NCBI GenBank assembly: GCA_023142995.1
Contig: JAGLIM010000032.1
Location: 1-41,346 of the forward strand
From: Minisyncoccota bacterium
Lineage (GTDB): Bacteria; Patescibacteriota; Minisyncoccia; JAHIHE01; JAGLIN01
Direction: 5' to 3'
DNA length: 41,346 nucleotides
This document shows, one piece after another, positions 31,843-39,939 of the stretch (the stretch's first letter is position 1; every line of letters begins with the position of its first letter). The notes beneath the pieces were generated by a model. The model ran no database searches and was not told where the DNA came from. It saw nothing but the letters and a program-made list of their open reading frames with translations. A program made the position numbers and the translations under genes.

Positions 31843-34110
31843 TTAATTCACGATTTCTCCTGTAAATACAATGCCATAAGATTTATCTGTTTTTAATTCG
31901 GTTTCTATATAACTTTTGGATTGTTCTTCAGTTGATAAGCCTGTAGATTCCCAAGCAATATTCCATTTTTTTGGTATTGATATTGATCCAAAATAACGGC
32001 TACCCTTACTACCAAGTTGTTTTTGTACAAGGACATTATATTTATCAGCAGGTTTTGTAAATGAATCAAAATCAATTTTATAAGGAAGTTTGTATTTATA
32101 TATAAGCTCTGTAGTTTCTTTGGGGCTTACATAGACCCAATTGCCAAAAACTGTTTTTCCTGACTCCTCAAATATATGAGTTTTTGAAGTTGGATCAATT
32201 TTTATTGAATTCTCAATGCTTTTGACATCTGGATCAATTTTAAAATCGTCATAATCTATTGGAGGTTCATAGGTTTGTACGGTATGACCTTTAGCTTCCA
32301 GTAAAGTACTTCCAAGAGGTACATAAACTCGCAGGTAATTTGAATTAACACGGTTATACCAATTATAGTCACTATTTCCACCATTATGTGTTCTTATGAT
32401 TCTCACAGTATTAATAATAGATCCATCTAGTAAAATATTTGCACTATGATGTATTTGTTCATCAATTACTTTATCTGTTTTATATCCATTAATGTTGCTA
32501 TTAACGATACTTAAATAATCTCCGCTAGAATTTAGAAGTTGTCCTCCCCATCCTCTTTTTATTATCATATTCTCTATACTTTGATTTCTGTGGTAGAAAA
32601 TAATATGTTTTTCTGCAATACTTTCTTCAATAATGTTTATCAAATCTAAGTATCGTTTTATTTTTTTCTGAGTATTTAAAGAATCTGTATTTAAAAGATT
32701 TTCTAGAATAATAGGAGCAATGTCAGAAAGAAACTTTTTAGGTTTGTTTTCTTCTTTATCATAAAGTTCTTCAACTTGAAGTTGAGTATTTTCAAGAAAA
32801 TTATCTTTTGTGATTATAATGTTGTATTCTTCTATCTTAATTGGTCCTGTTACTGCGAGCATCTTTTCAATTACATCTGGAGTCAGAGAAATTACACCAT
32901 CAACTGTTGGTCCTCCTGTTTTTTCATAGAAGAGGGCAATTTTTTTTGCGCTTGTAGGGAAATCAGCAAACCAATTTGCGTCATGCATACTCCAAGCAGC
33001 ACTTATTTTTTGAATTGGCATTGGAGGAACGATTTTTTCTTGTAATTGTCCGTCTGGATTGAATATTCCATCTATGAATAAATTTGTCATTTTTCCGTTG
33101 TTTATATCTAAAATACCATAACTTCCGATAAATCCTCCAGTCGCTCTGATTTCACTGTTATTTTGAAATATCAATAAATACTTTTGAGGTCTATCCTTAC
33201 CAAGCATTTGGCAAATAAGGTCATAGTCTTCTGACAGGTTTTTTAGATTATTGGCAATTATAGAAAGACCGTTTTTGCTTAATAATATTTTTGATCTATA
33301 TTCATCTGGAACATAATCAAGATTTATATTATTGATATTACTTTCAGCGTTTGATAGATATTTTGCAATAATATTAATATCATTTTTATAAGTATAAAGT
33401 AAACTTGCGGAGAGATCTTTTCTTTCTACTTTCAATATGTTATCTAAAAGATTGGTGATATTCTCTCCAGCGGAAGAAATGTTTTCTCCAGCTTGAGCAA
33501 GATTTGTTGCTGTTGATATTGGAGTATCTATAGGTAAGTTACTGATAATACCAGAAATACCGAAACCAAAACTTTCAATTTGCTCTTCTATGTTTGAAAA
33601 TTTTGAGCTAGCAGAGCTGAAGTCACTTATACTATTTTCAAAGTTTTCTTTTGAAACTGAAAGCCCAGCTGATTTTAATTCATCATAGGCTTGTGTGCTT
33701 ACGCCAAGAATCTCTCCTTTTTTCTCAATGCTATTTTGAATAAATGACAATGAAAAGACTGAAAAAGAAATAATTATAGAAACAAGAACAAAAGATAAAT
33801 ACGATCTTTGAAAAAGTAGTGAAAGTTTTAATTTAGGGAAGGTTGTTTTTTTCTTTTCTAATATTATTTTCTTTTCATTTTCTTTTTTATGCTCAGAATA
33901 GTTAGTAACAGGCTCTTTATTCTCAATTAAGGCTTTTTTTGAAACATTATTATTCGAAATGATCTCTGTAAAAACTTTTCTATTTTTAGAAACAGTATTC
34001 TTATTCTGTTTTTTCTTATCAGAAAACTGGCGTAAGTCAATAACGCCTTTATTTGCTGCATCTCCTTTTTGATAAAGAAGCTTTGATCTTTTATTCGGGA
34101 TTATGTCCAT
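31843..34110 (-). CDS. DUF4012-family membrane-anchored protein
   Basis: 755 residues. A basic, Lys/Asn-rich cytoplasmic N-terminus of about 100 residues precedes one membrane span (105-124). A long extracytoplasmic part begins with helical, Ser-rich sequence and then the DUF4012 region, recognised by YLLIFQNNSEIRATGGFIGSYG and AAWSMHDANWFADFP. The function of this family is unknown; it is common in CPR and Gram-positive genomes near surface-glycan genes. The longest frame starts at a TTG (34185) and its first 25 residues come from an AT repeat, so the ATG at 34110 is preferred. Flanked by palindromic repeats on both sides. Confidence 0.8.
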   Translation of the reverse strand: MDIIPNKRSKLLYQKGDAANKGVIDLRQFSDKKKQNKNTVSKNRKVFTEIISNNNVSKKALIENKEPVTNYSEHKKENEKKIILEKKKTTFPKLKLSLLFQRSYLSFVLVSIIISFSVFSLSFIQNSIEKKGEILGVSTQAYDELKSAGLSVSKENFENSISDFSSASSKFSNIEEQIESFGFGISGIISNLPIDTPISTATNLAQAGENISSAGENITNLLDNILKVERKDLSASLLYTYKNDINIIAKYLSNAESNINNINLDYVPDEYRSKILLSKNGLSIIANNLKNLSEDYDLICQMLGKDRPQKYLLIFQNNSEIRATGGFIGSYGILDINNGKMTNLFIDGIFNPDGQLQEKIVPPMPIQKISAAWSMHDANWFADFPTSAKKIALFYEKTGGPTVDGVISLTPDVIEKMLAVTGPIKIEEYNIIITKDNFLENTQLQVEELYDKEENKPKKFLSDIAPIILENLLNTDSLNTQKKIKRYLDLINIIEESIAEKHIIFYHRNQSIENMIIKRGWGGQLLNSSGDYLSIVNSNINGYKTDKVIDEQIHHSANILLDGSIINTVRIIRTHNGGNSDYNWYNRVNSNYLRVYVPLGSTLLEAKGHTVQTYEPPIDYDDFKIDPDVKSIENSIKIDPTSKTHIFEESGKTVFGNWVYVSPKETTELIYKYKLPYKIDFDSFTKPADKYNVLVQKQLGSKGSRYFGSISIPKKWNIAWESTGLSTEEQSKSYIETELKTDKSYGIVFTGEIVN

Positions 34111-34115
34111 AAGCT

Positions 34116-34146
34116 GGATATTAAGATATTGGATATTAGGATATTG
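34116..34146. repeat. Imperfect tandem repeat of GGATATT(A)
   Basis: Four degenerate units of 7-8 bp directly upstream of the preferred DUF4012 start codon. In the longer open frame they would encode the doubtful NIQYLNIQ section. Confidence 0.6.
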
Positions 34147-34206
34147 AAGACGAAATTTTAGTTGTTTTAAAAATACAATAATCAAATATTTTTATGGTAC
34201 AATCTT

Positions 34207-34269
34207 AATATTGTTCGACTTTATGGAGAACTCTGCGCATTTAACTTCGGAGCAAGGTCGAAGAATATT
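34207..34269. repeat. Dispersed AATATT-ended palindrome, copy 7
   Basis: A 63-bp member reading GTTCGACTTTATGGAGAACTC on the left and GCAAGGTCGAAGAATATT on the right. Its loop (CTCTGCGC, CTTCGGAGC) is related to copies 3, 8 and 9. The left flank AAATATTTTTATGGTACAAT is shared with the copies at 37664 and 39845. Confidence 0.85.
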
Positions 34270-34355
34270 GTATCTATAACAAACATTTTGTAATTTGATT
34301 ATTGGAATTTGTTTGATTATTGTATATTGTGTCCTTGTATCTTATGTTTTGTCTC

Positions 34356-35492
34356 TTAATTTTCCAATACTTTCCCATACAAATCCATCGTTTCCTCTCC
34401 CATTTTCTTCCAATTATATTTTTCAATTTGTTTAAATCCTTTTTCTGTAAGTTCATTATACAATTTTTTATCAGTTAGAACCAGTTTTATTTTTTCAGCC
34501 ATTTCTTTTGGACTGTTTGGATCAAAGTATATTGCTGCATTTCCTAGTATTTCTGGCAGACTTGTGGTATTAGATGAAACTACAGGAGTTCCACAGGCCA
34601 TTGATTCAAGTCCGATCAGTCCGAATCCTTCATAAAAAGATGGAATAATAAATGTTTCTGCAGCATTATAGAATAAAGGAAGATCTTTTTGATCTATGAA
34701 GCCAGTTCTTATGATCTCATTTTCCAATTTTAACTTTTCCCATATTTCTCTTACTTCTGGGTAATATGGATCTTCCTTACCACCAAGTACAAGCTGATAA
34801 TCTAATTTATATTTATTTCTTAAAATGTTGAAAGCTTTTATAAGTCCAACTAAATTTTTATGGTTTCGCCATACACCAGTATAAAAGATAAAAGGCTTGA
34901 CTATATTATATCTTTTTTTGATTTTTACTAGTTTTTGATTATCAATAATTATTTTAAATTGGCTATCAGCTCCTTCGTAGATCACATTGATCTTATCTTT
35001 TTTAATTTTAAAATAATTAGCAATATCATTTTTTGTATTTTCTGAAACTGATATTACTTTTGATGCTTTTTTAACTGATGAAAAAAATACTGCCTTAAAT
35101 CCAACTTTTCTGATGATAGATCTCATTTTATGTCCTGGAAAAAAATATGGAGTTATATCATGAATTGTGACAATTGATCTTTTAAGGTATAAAATCGGAG
35201 AATTAAAATGTGTAAAATGCATTAAATCTAGATTTTCTTTATATAATTGAAATGGAAATAACAGTTGCTCTTTCCATCCATACCATTTTGAGGAAACTTT
35301 GACTTTTCTTATCCTTTTATTAGGCAATTCAAAGTTATCAAACTCTTCGCTCATTAGAAAGATGACATAATTATTTTCTTTATCTAATTCAAAGATAAAT
35401 TCTAAAAGATGTCGAATATAATTTCCGATTCCAGTTTGCGCATAGCCATACATTCGTGCGTCTATTCCGATTGTGTATTTTTGGTTTGACAT
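34356..35492 (-). CDS. GT4-family glycosyltransferase
   Basis: A GT-B glycosyltransferase of 378 residues, resembling mannosyltransferase-type GT4 enzymes. The N-terminal GIDARMYGYAQTGIGNYIR is the acceptor loop. SVSENTKND and VIYEGAD mark the middle, FIFYTGVWRNHKN opens the second domain, and SFYEGFGLIGLESMACGTPV is the donor site. The next GT4 gene (35713) is clearly related in all these blocks, so the pair are paralogues separated by 220 bp of repeats. Confidence 0.85.
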   Translation of the reverse strand: MSNQKYTIGIDARMYGYAQTGIGNYIRHLLEFIFELDKENNYVIFLMSEEFDNFELPNKRIRKVKVSSKWYGWKEQLLFPFQLYKENLDLMHFTHFNSPILYLKRSIVTIHDITPYFFPGHKMRSIIRKVGFKAVFFSSVKKASKVISVSENTKNDIANYFKIKKDKINVIYEGADSQFKIIIDNQKLVKIKKRYNIVKPFIFYTGVWRNHKNLVGLIKAFNILRNKYKLDYQLVLGGKEDPYYPEVREIWEKLKLENEIIRTGFIDQKDLPLFYNAAETFIIPSFYEGFGLIGLESMACGTPVVSSNTTSLPEILGNAAIYFDPNSPKEMAEKIKLVLTDKKLYNELTEKGFKQIEKYNWKKMGEETMDLYGKVLEN

Positions 35493-35510
35493 AACGTAAG
35501 ATGGAATAAT

Positions 35511-35647
35511 GAATTTCGAATTTCGAATTTCGATTCAATTTTGAATGTTTAAATTTCGAATATCTAAACGTTTATTTTAAGCTAAGTTTAAAGATTAAGT
35601 CATTAAAAAATTAGATATTCAATCAAAATTCAAAATTCAAAATTCGA
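35511..35647. repeat. Inverted arrangement of period-7 repeats (GAATTTC x3 ... AAAATTC x3)
   Basis: GAATTTC in three tandem copies (35511-35531) lies opposite AAAATTC in three copies (35625-35645), which is nearly its reverse complement, with partial inner symmetry (GAATATCTAA and TTAGATATTC). The spacer between the two GT4 genes is thus an imperfect ~137-bp palindrome. No gene seen in it. Confidence 0.65.
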
Positions 35648-35712
35648 AACCATTTTTAGGCAGGTTTCGCAATTCTAAGTACAATAGACAACAGAGCTAA
35701 TAAATGTAGTAC

Positions 35713-36855
35713 TTAGCTTAATACAAATTTCAACGTTTCTTCTGCACAATTTTGCCAGGAGAATTTTTTTGTTTGTTTAAGTCCCCTTTTGATTAGAATA
35801 TCTCTTAATTTTTCATCAGTTAAAATCATTTTCATTGCTTTTGCAAGTTCATCTAAATTATATGGATTAACCATAATAGCCGCATTTCCAACTGCTTCTG
35901 GCAGAGATGAAAAATTTGAAGTGATAACTGGTGTTCCAGTGGCCATTGCTTCAAGAGGCGGAAATCCAAAACCTTCATAAAAAGATGGATAAACAAAAAG
36001 ATCGGCTAGATTATATAAAACAGATTTATCTTTATCTTCAATAAATCCAGTAAAAATTATATCATCTTTCACAGGAGAATTCCGAACTGTTTTAAAGATA
36101 TCTTCATAAAGCCAACCTTTAGATCCAGCAATCACTAATTTGAATTTTGAATTTTGAATTTTGAATTTTGAATTTAATATTTCAAATGCTTTAATAAGTC
36201 CGATAATGTTTTTTCTCGGTTCCAATGTTCCTAGATATAAAATATAATTCTCTGGCAAGTTATATTTCTTTTTAACCTCCAAAATTCTAGATTCCATATT
36301 CCATATTCCATATTCTAATCCAATTCCCGAGTAAATAACTTTTATTTTTTCAGTTTCTATCTTATAAATTTTTGTTAAGTCTTTCTTTGTTGATTCTGAA
36401 ACTGCAATTATCTTGTTAGATCTTTGAGCTTGCGATTTAGGATTCATTGAAAAATGCCAATAATTTTTTGAAGTAGAGTAGAACTTTTTATGATTTTCAA
36501 AACTTAGATCATGAAAAGTTGTTATAACCTTGCAATTTTTTGAAACAGGTGCAGAAAATATATGTGGTGAGAAAAAAATATCTACTCCACCTAGCAATTT
36601 ATCTATTTTGGGATAGTGAAAATATTGAGAAAAAAAATCAAATAATCGATTTGGAATTTTGAATTCTTTTAATGTGACATTAGAAAGTTTTAAAAAATCA
36701 TATTCCAATTCAACTTTTTTGTATCCGTTATAAAAAAGTTTATATTTAATATTATTATCCAATCTTAGCATATTAGAAAGCAGATTGATAATATATTCTT
36801 CAATGCCAGATTTTGTTCCACGAGCTAGCATTCTAATGTCAATCCCGATTATCAT
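35713..36855 (-). CDS. GT4-family glycosyltransferase carrying two coding microsatellites
   Basis: A GT-B enzyme of 380 residues. It begins IIGIDIRMLARGTKSGIEEY, has AVSESTKKDL and VIYSGIG in the first half, NYILYLGTLEPRKNIIGL at the domain joint and SFYEGFGFPPLEAMATGTPV at the donor site. Two parts look inserted: YGIWNMESRILEV after VIYSGIGLE, encoded by ATTCCAT repeats, and NSKFKIQNSKFK, encoded by TTTTGAA repeats. Both lie at the domain joint or in surface loops, where insertions are tolerated. Paralogue of the gene at 34356. Confidence 0.85.
   Translation of the reverse strand: MIIGIDIRMLARGTKSGIEEYIINLLSNMLRLDNNIKYKLFYNGYKKVELEYDFLKLSNVTLKEFKIPNRLFDFFSQYFHYPKIDKLLGGVDIFFSPHIFSAPVSKNCKVITTFHDLSFENHKKFYSTSKNYWHFSMNPKSQAQRSNKIIAVSESTKKDLTKIYKIETEKIKVIYSGIGLEYGIWNMESRILEVKKKYNLPENYILYLGTLEPRKNIIGLIKAFEILNSKFKIQNSKFKLVIAGSKGWLYEDIFKTVRNSPVKDDIIFTGFIEDKDKSVLYNLADLFVYPSFYEGFGFPPLEAMATGTPVITSNFSSLPEAVGNAAIMVNPYNLDELAKAMKMILTDEKLRDILIKRGLKQTKKFSWQNCAEETLKFVLS
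36139..36175. repeat. Period-7 microsatellite in GT4 gene (TTTTGAA, about 5 copies)
   Basis: 37 bp with perfect period 7 inside the coding sequence, encoding the NSKFKIQNSKFK segment on the - strand. Copy-number change by one would shift the frame. Confidence 0.9.
36291..36315. repeat. Period-7 microsatellite in GT4 gene (ATTCCAT, 3.5 copies)
   Basis: 25 bp with perfect period 7, encoding the GIWNMES segment on the - strand. It lies about 115 bp from the other microsatellite in the same gene. Confidence 0.9.
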
Positions 36856-36917
36856 AGTTTTTTAAAATTTATTTTAGTGCAATGACTCCAACTTTACACT
36901 TTGCGTTTTAATATCAC

Positions 36918-36954
36918 GGAGTCTTCATACTGAACTAAATTCAGTATAAACTCC
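36918..36954. other. Hairpin between Wzz-like and GT4 genes
   Basis: ATACTGAA faces TTCAGTAT across a five-base loop, with outer GGAGT/ACTCC extending the stem. No T-run follows on either strand, so it is more likely a remnant of a palindromic element than a terminator. Confidence 0.45.
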
Positions 36955-36990
36955 AGTGAGGGAGAAATATTGTTAGTGCTTTTTGTGATA

Positions 36991-37614
36991 TCAATTTTGC
37001 ATAGAATCTGTTTTGAGATATCTTTTGAAAAATACAAAGAATATTCCTAATATCATACCTGAGATTAGTCCAATAATTAAGTTTAGAAAAATATTCTGTT
37101 CCTTTTTGATTGTTATAGGGTTTTCATTACTTATTAAAAAAGCGATTTCTCCTTCGCTATCTTCTTGTATTTTTTGAATCTTACTATTTATTTCATCAAT
37201 GATTGCAACAGAAATTTTGTTTGCTTGATCAGTATTGTTTGTTTCAAATTTTACCTCAATATATTGAGGAGACATTTTCTTTGCAGTGATTTTTTTTGTA
37301 TAGCTTTTTAAGTTTTTAAAGTTTCCATCAATTTGCGCTTTTTGATAGACTGAATCCACAAGTTCAGGGCTTTTTATCCATTGTACGATTGAATCAGCAA
37401 TAATTCCGCTTGTTTCTAGGGCATAATAACCATCATATTTAAAATCATCTGTCATTTGAGATTTATCTTTGCTTAAAAACAAAGATAAGGATGTTTCATA
37501 TTTGACTATTTGCAAAGATGAAAATAGGAACGCTGAAAATGATGTTATAAGAGCTATAACAAATATTAACTTTAGATCGTTTTTAATGATTTTTATATAT
37601 TCTTTTAATTCCAT
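36991..37614 (-). CDS. Wzz-like chain-length/co-polymerase protein (short form)
   Basis: 207 residues with the Wzz-domain layout: N-terminal MELKEYIKIIKNDLK, a first span (about 14-36), an extracytoplasmic middle domain and a second span (about 175-197; IFLNLIIGLISGMILG) before a short basic tail. No fused tyrosine kinase domain, so it resembles a YveK/CapA-type membrane subunit. It would set chain length or help export of the polysaccharide. It ends with TGA. Probably co-transcribed with the flanking GT4 genes. Confidence 0.7.
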   Translation of the reverse strand: MELKEYIKIIKNDLKLIFVIALITSFSAFLFSSLQIVKYETSLSLFLSKDKSQMTDDFKYDGYYALETSGIIADSIVQWIKSPELVDSVYQKAQIDGNFKNLKSYTKKITAKKMSPQYIEVKFETNNTDQANKISVAIIDEINSKIQKIQEDSEGEIAFLISNENPITIKKEQNIFLNLIIGLISGMILGIFFVFFKRYLKTDSMQN

Positions 37615-37663
37615 AGGTTTGTTTTAGAAATTTAATAATCAAATATTTATATGGTGTGATTAT

Positions 37664-37699
37664 AATATTGTTCGACTTTATGGAGAACTCTGCGCTAAT
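37664..37699. repeat. Dispersed AATATT-ended palindrome, copy 8 (truncated)
   Basis: Only the left arm and loop are present (AATATTGTTCGACTTTATGG, then AGAACTCTGCGC). The right arm is missing and the sequence runs directly into the end of the GT4 gene at 37702. The left flank AAATATTTATATGGTGTGAT matches copies 7 and 9. Confidence 0.75.
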
Positions 37700-37701
37700 G
37701 G

Positions 37702-38814
37702 CTAGGCAGGAAATCTATTTTGATTGAATTTTATATATTTTTCTTCAACAAATTCTTTAATCTTTTTTTTAAAAATTTCTTTATCAAATTTCATTGCATG
37801 ATCTCTGATTTCCTTTGGATCAAAATTTTTATGATCAAAATTTTTTACAGCTTCTTCAACTGAAAGAGCTGTTTGTTTGTCAAAGAATATCCCTGTTTTA
37901 TTTTCAAGTACGGTTTCAAGCGCTCCTCCCCCTTTGAATGCGATCACAGGTCTTCCGCAGGCCATTGCTTCAAGTGGTGTTATTCCAAAATCTTCTTCTG
38001 GAGGAAAGATAAAAGCTTTACATCTTGAGAAATATGAACTTGTTTGTTCATCAGAAAGATATCCAAGAAATTCAACATTACTTTTAGCGATTTTCTTTAA
38101 TCTGTCTGTTTCTGGTCCTTTACCAATTATTTTCAATGGCAATTCTAAGTTATTAAATGCTTCAATGACTATATCAAACCTTTTGTAAGGGAGAGCTCTG
38201 CCTGTCATTAAATAATAATTTTCAATTTTCTCTGAAATATGAAAATTATTCATATTTACAGGAGGATTGATCACAAAAGAATCTTTGTTATAATATTTTT
38301 TAATACGCATTGAGACAAAATTTGAATTCGCAATATATTCATCAGGTCTGTCTGCAGAGATCTTATCCCACAATCTAATATAGTTCATAGCGAAAGGAAC
38401 AAGTTTTTTGGTAAGTTTTGAATATTTGAATTCGCGTAGGTATTTATGGCAATCATCCCAGGCATATCTCATCGGAGTGTGGCAATATGTAACGTGCAGT
38501 GTATTCGGATTTGTAATAACTCCTTTAGCATAACTGTTTGAATCTGAAAGAACAATGTCAAACTCTGATAGATTAAATTGTTCGATTGCCATTGGCATTA
38601 GGAGAGGAAAGACTCTGTGATGAGATCCAATAAAAGGAATTTTTTGCAAAAAAGAAGATTGAATCTTTTTATTTTCAAAAGATCCGTTCATCAATTTTTT
38701 ATCATAAACCATTGTAAAGATCGGAGCTTTAGGAAAAATCTCTGTGAATGCTTCTAAAACTCTTTCTGCTCCTCCATATTGAACAAGATAGTCATGTACT
38801 AAGGCGATTTTCAT
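37702..38814 (-). CDS. GT4-family glycosyltransferase (WbaZ-like)
   Basis: A GT-B glycosyltransferase of 370 residues. The N-terminus KIALVHDYLVQYGGAERVLE and YCHTPMRYAWD are typical of the WbaZ-type mannosyltransferase branch. The donor site is PPEEDFGITPLEAMACGRPV, where EDFG replaces the usual EGFG, a known variant in this branch. Its 3' end abuts a truncated palindromic repeat, which may have altered the last codons. Confidence 0.83.
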   Translation of the reverse strand: MKIALVHDYLVQYGGAERVLEAFTEIFPKAPIFTMVYDKKLMNGSFENKKIQSSFLQKIPFIGSHHRVFPLLMPMAIEQFNLSEFDIVLSDSNSYAKGVITNPNTLHVTYCHTPMRYAWDDCHKYLREFKYSKLTKKLVPFAMNYIRLWDKISADRPDEYIANSNFVSMRIKKYYNKDSFVINPPVNMNNFHISEKIENYYLMTGRALPYKRFDIVIEAFNNLELPLKIIGKGPETDRLKKIAKSNVEFLGYLSDEQTSSYFSRCKAFIFPPEEDFGITPLEAMACGRPVIAFKGGGALETVLENKTGIFFDKQTALSVEEAVKNFDHKNFDPKEIRDHAMKFDKEIFKKKIKEFVEEKYIKFNQNRFPA

Positions 38815-38904
38815 ATATCTCAGGTGATTAATATATTTAGGGAATCTTTGAAAATGCAGTTTTTGTCATTTCTGTAGATATTTACTAGTTCAGTGACAAA
38901 ATTC

Positions 38905-39110
38905 TGTCATTCTGAACTTGTTTCAGAATCTATTTTCTTTTACATCTAACCAATCCTATAGATCACAAAACTTTTGAATAAATTGAAAATACAATAAATG
39001 TATTATTATAGTAAAGATAGTTGTATTTGCATCGCATAAAAAAGTATAGTGTAAATAGCACAGGTCAAAACCTAAGATATAAAAGATTCTGAATCAAGTT
39101 CAGAATGACA
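38905..39110. mobile_element. 206-bp MITE-like element with TGTCATTCTGAA ends
   Basis: The left end starts TGTCATTCTGAACTTGTTTC and the right end is its reverse complement over 27 bp with one or two differences. It has the same ends and similar size as the element at 14264-14465. The interiors share only short patches such as CCTATA(A/G)ATCA. No coding capacity. Confidence 0.65.
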
Positions 39111-39257
39111 ATTTTTTATCAACGAATTACCTAATATCTATAATTCTTTTGAAGAAGGGAATCTAGGGTATGAAACAAAATATGACTTTTGATAGTTTTT
39201 CAGAGCTTTCTTAATAATAGCATATGAATATTTTAAAGCAATTTTAAATTTTATATC

Positions 39258-39280
39258 AAAAAACCGATTCGTAAGAATCG
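39258..39280 (-). terminator. Candidate rho-independent terminator downstream of rnhA
   Basis: On the - strand the 6-bp stem CGATTC/GAATCG with loop TTAC is followed by G and six T. It lies about 90 bp after the rnhA stop. The stem is short, so confidence is moderate. Confidence 0.5.
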
Positions 39281-39370
39281 ATGCTTTGAAGAGAGATTTT
39301 TCCCAAAGATAATCTAATATTTATTTTCTAGAGTTCAAACTCCAAAATTAAAATTTTATCACTATTTTTT

Positions 39371-39790
39371 TTATCTTATTTTATCTAGCTCTATATTCAC
39401 AAGTTTGTCTGCTAATTTGTTTTCTTCACGAGGGATATGGAAAAATTTTACAGAATGGAAATTTAGAATTAGGTCACAAACTTGATAGAAAAGTGGCTTT
39501 AGACCTGCATTTTTCATTCGATATTCTTTTTTTAATTGTTTGACAACCAGTTCACTGTCAAGATAGCATTTTAGGTCAATATTTTTATTCTCATCTTTAT
39601 AAATTTCTAACAATTTCTCAAGTGCTAAGATCAAAGCCCCGTATTCTGCCTGATTATTTGTTGCTTTACCAATATATTTTGAGCTTTGAAAAAGTACTTC
39701 TCCAATTTCGCTTTTAATAACTGCTCCGCATGCAGCAGGACCTGGATTTCCACGAGATCCTCCATCGGTGAATGTGATTAGTTTGATCAT
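39371..39790 (-). CDS. rnhA: Ribonuclease HI
   Basis: Cleaves the RNA strand of RNA-DNA hybrids (R-loops, Okazaki primers). 139 residues, close to the standard length. All four catalytic acids are visible: D9 (TDGGSRGNPG), E49 (NQAEYGAL), D78 (LDSELVV) and D128 (NKLADKLV). The basic handle region is reduced, as in RHL1/YpdQ-like short forms. A housekeeping gene that appears unrelated to the glycan locus, marking its edge. Confidence 0.93.
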   Translation of the reverse strand: MIKLITFTDGGSRGNPGPAACGAVIKSEIGEVLFQSSKYIGKATNNQAEYGALILALEKLLEIYKDENKNIDLKCYLDSELVVKQLKKEYRMKNAGLKPLFYQVCDLILNFHSVKFFHIPREENKLADKLVNIELDKIR

Positions 39791-39844
39791 AGTGTTTTTG
39801 GATAAGTTAAACGTGCTATTAAAATATTTATATGGTATGATCTC

Positions 39845-39907
39845 AATATTGTTCGACTTTATGGAGAACTCTGCGCGAATGACTTCTCCACAAGGTCGAA
39901 GAATATT
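39845..39907. repeat. Dispersed AATATT-ended palindrome, copy 9
   Basis: A 63-bp member with GTTCGACTTTATGGAGAA on the left and TTCTCCACAAGGTCGAA on the right. Its loop combines features of copies 5 (CGAATGAC) and 8 (CTCTGCGC). The left flank AAATATTTATATGGTATGAT matches copies 7 and 8. Confidence 0.88.
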
Positions 39908-39939
39908 ATAGTAAGATTAAAGTATTATATTTTACTATT

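Larger units (their letters stand above)
38815..39370. other. Intergenic spacer with MITE-like element and terminator
   Basis: About 555 bp without a credible gene. It contains the TGTCATTCTGAA-ended element (38905-39110), a partial copy of its end just before it (TTTGTCATTTCTG at about 38867), and a terminator hairpin on the - strand (39258-39280). The remainder is plain AT-rich sequence in which nothing was recognised. Confidence 0.6.

Noticed and set aside
36918-36954. Hairpin as a terminator after the Wzz-like gene.
   Set aside because: No T-run follows the stem on the - strand, and the next gene on the same strand starts about 60 bp on. More likely a repeat remnant.
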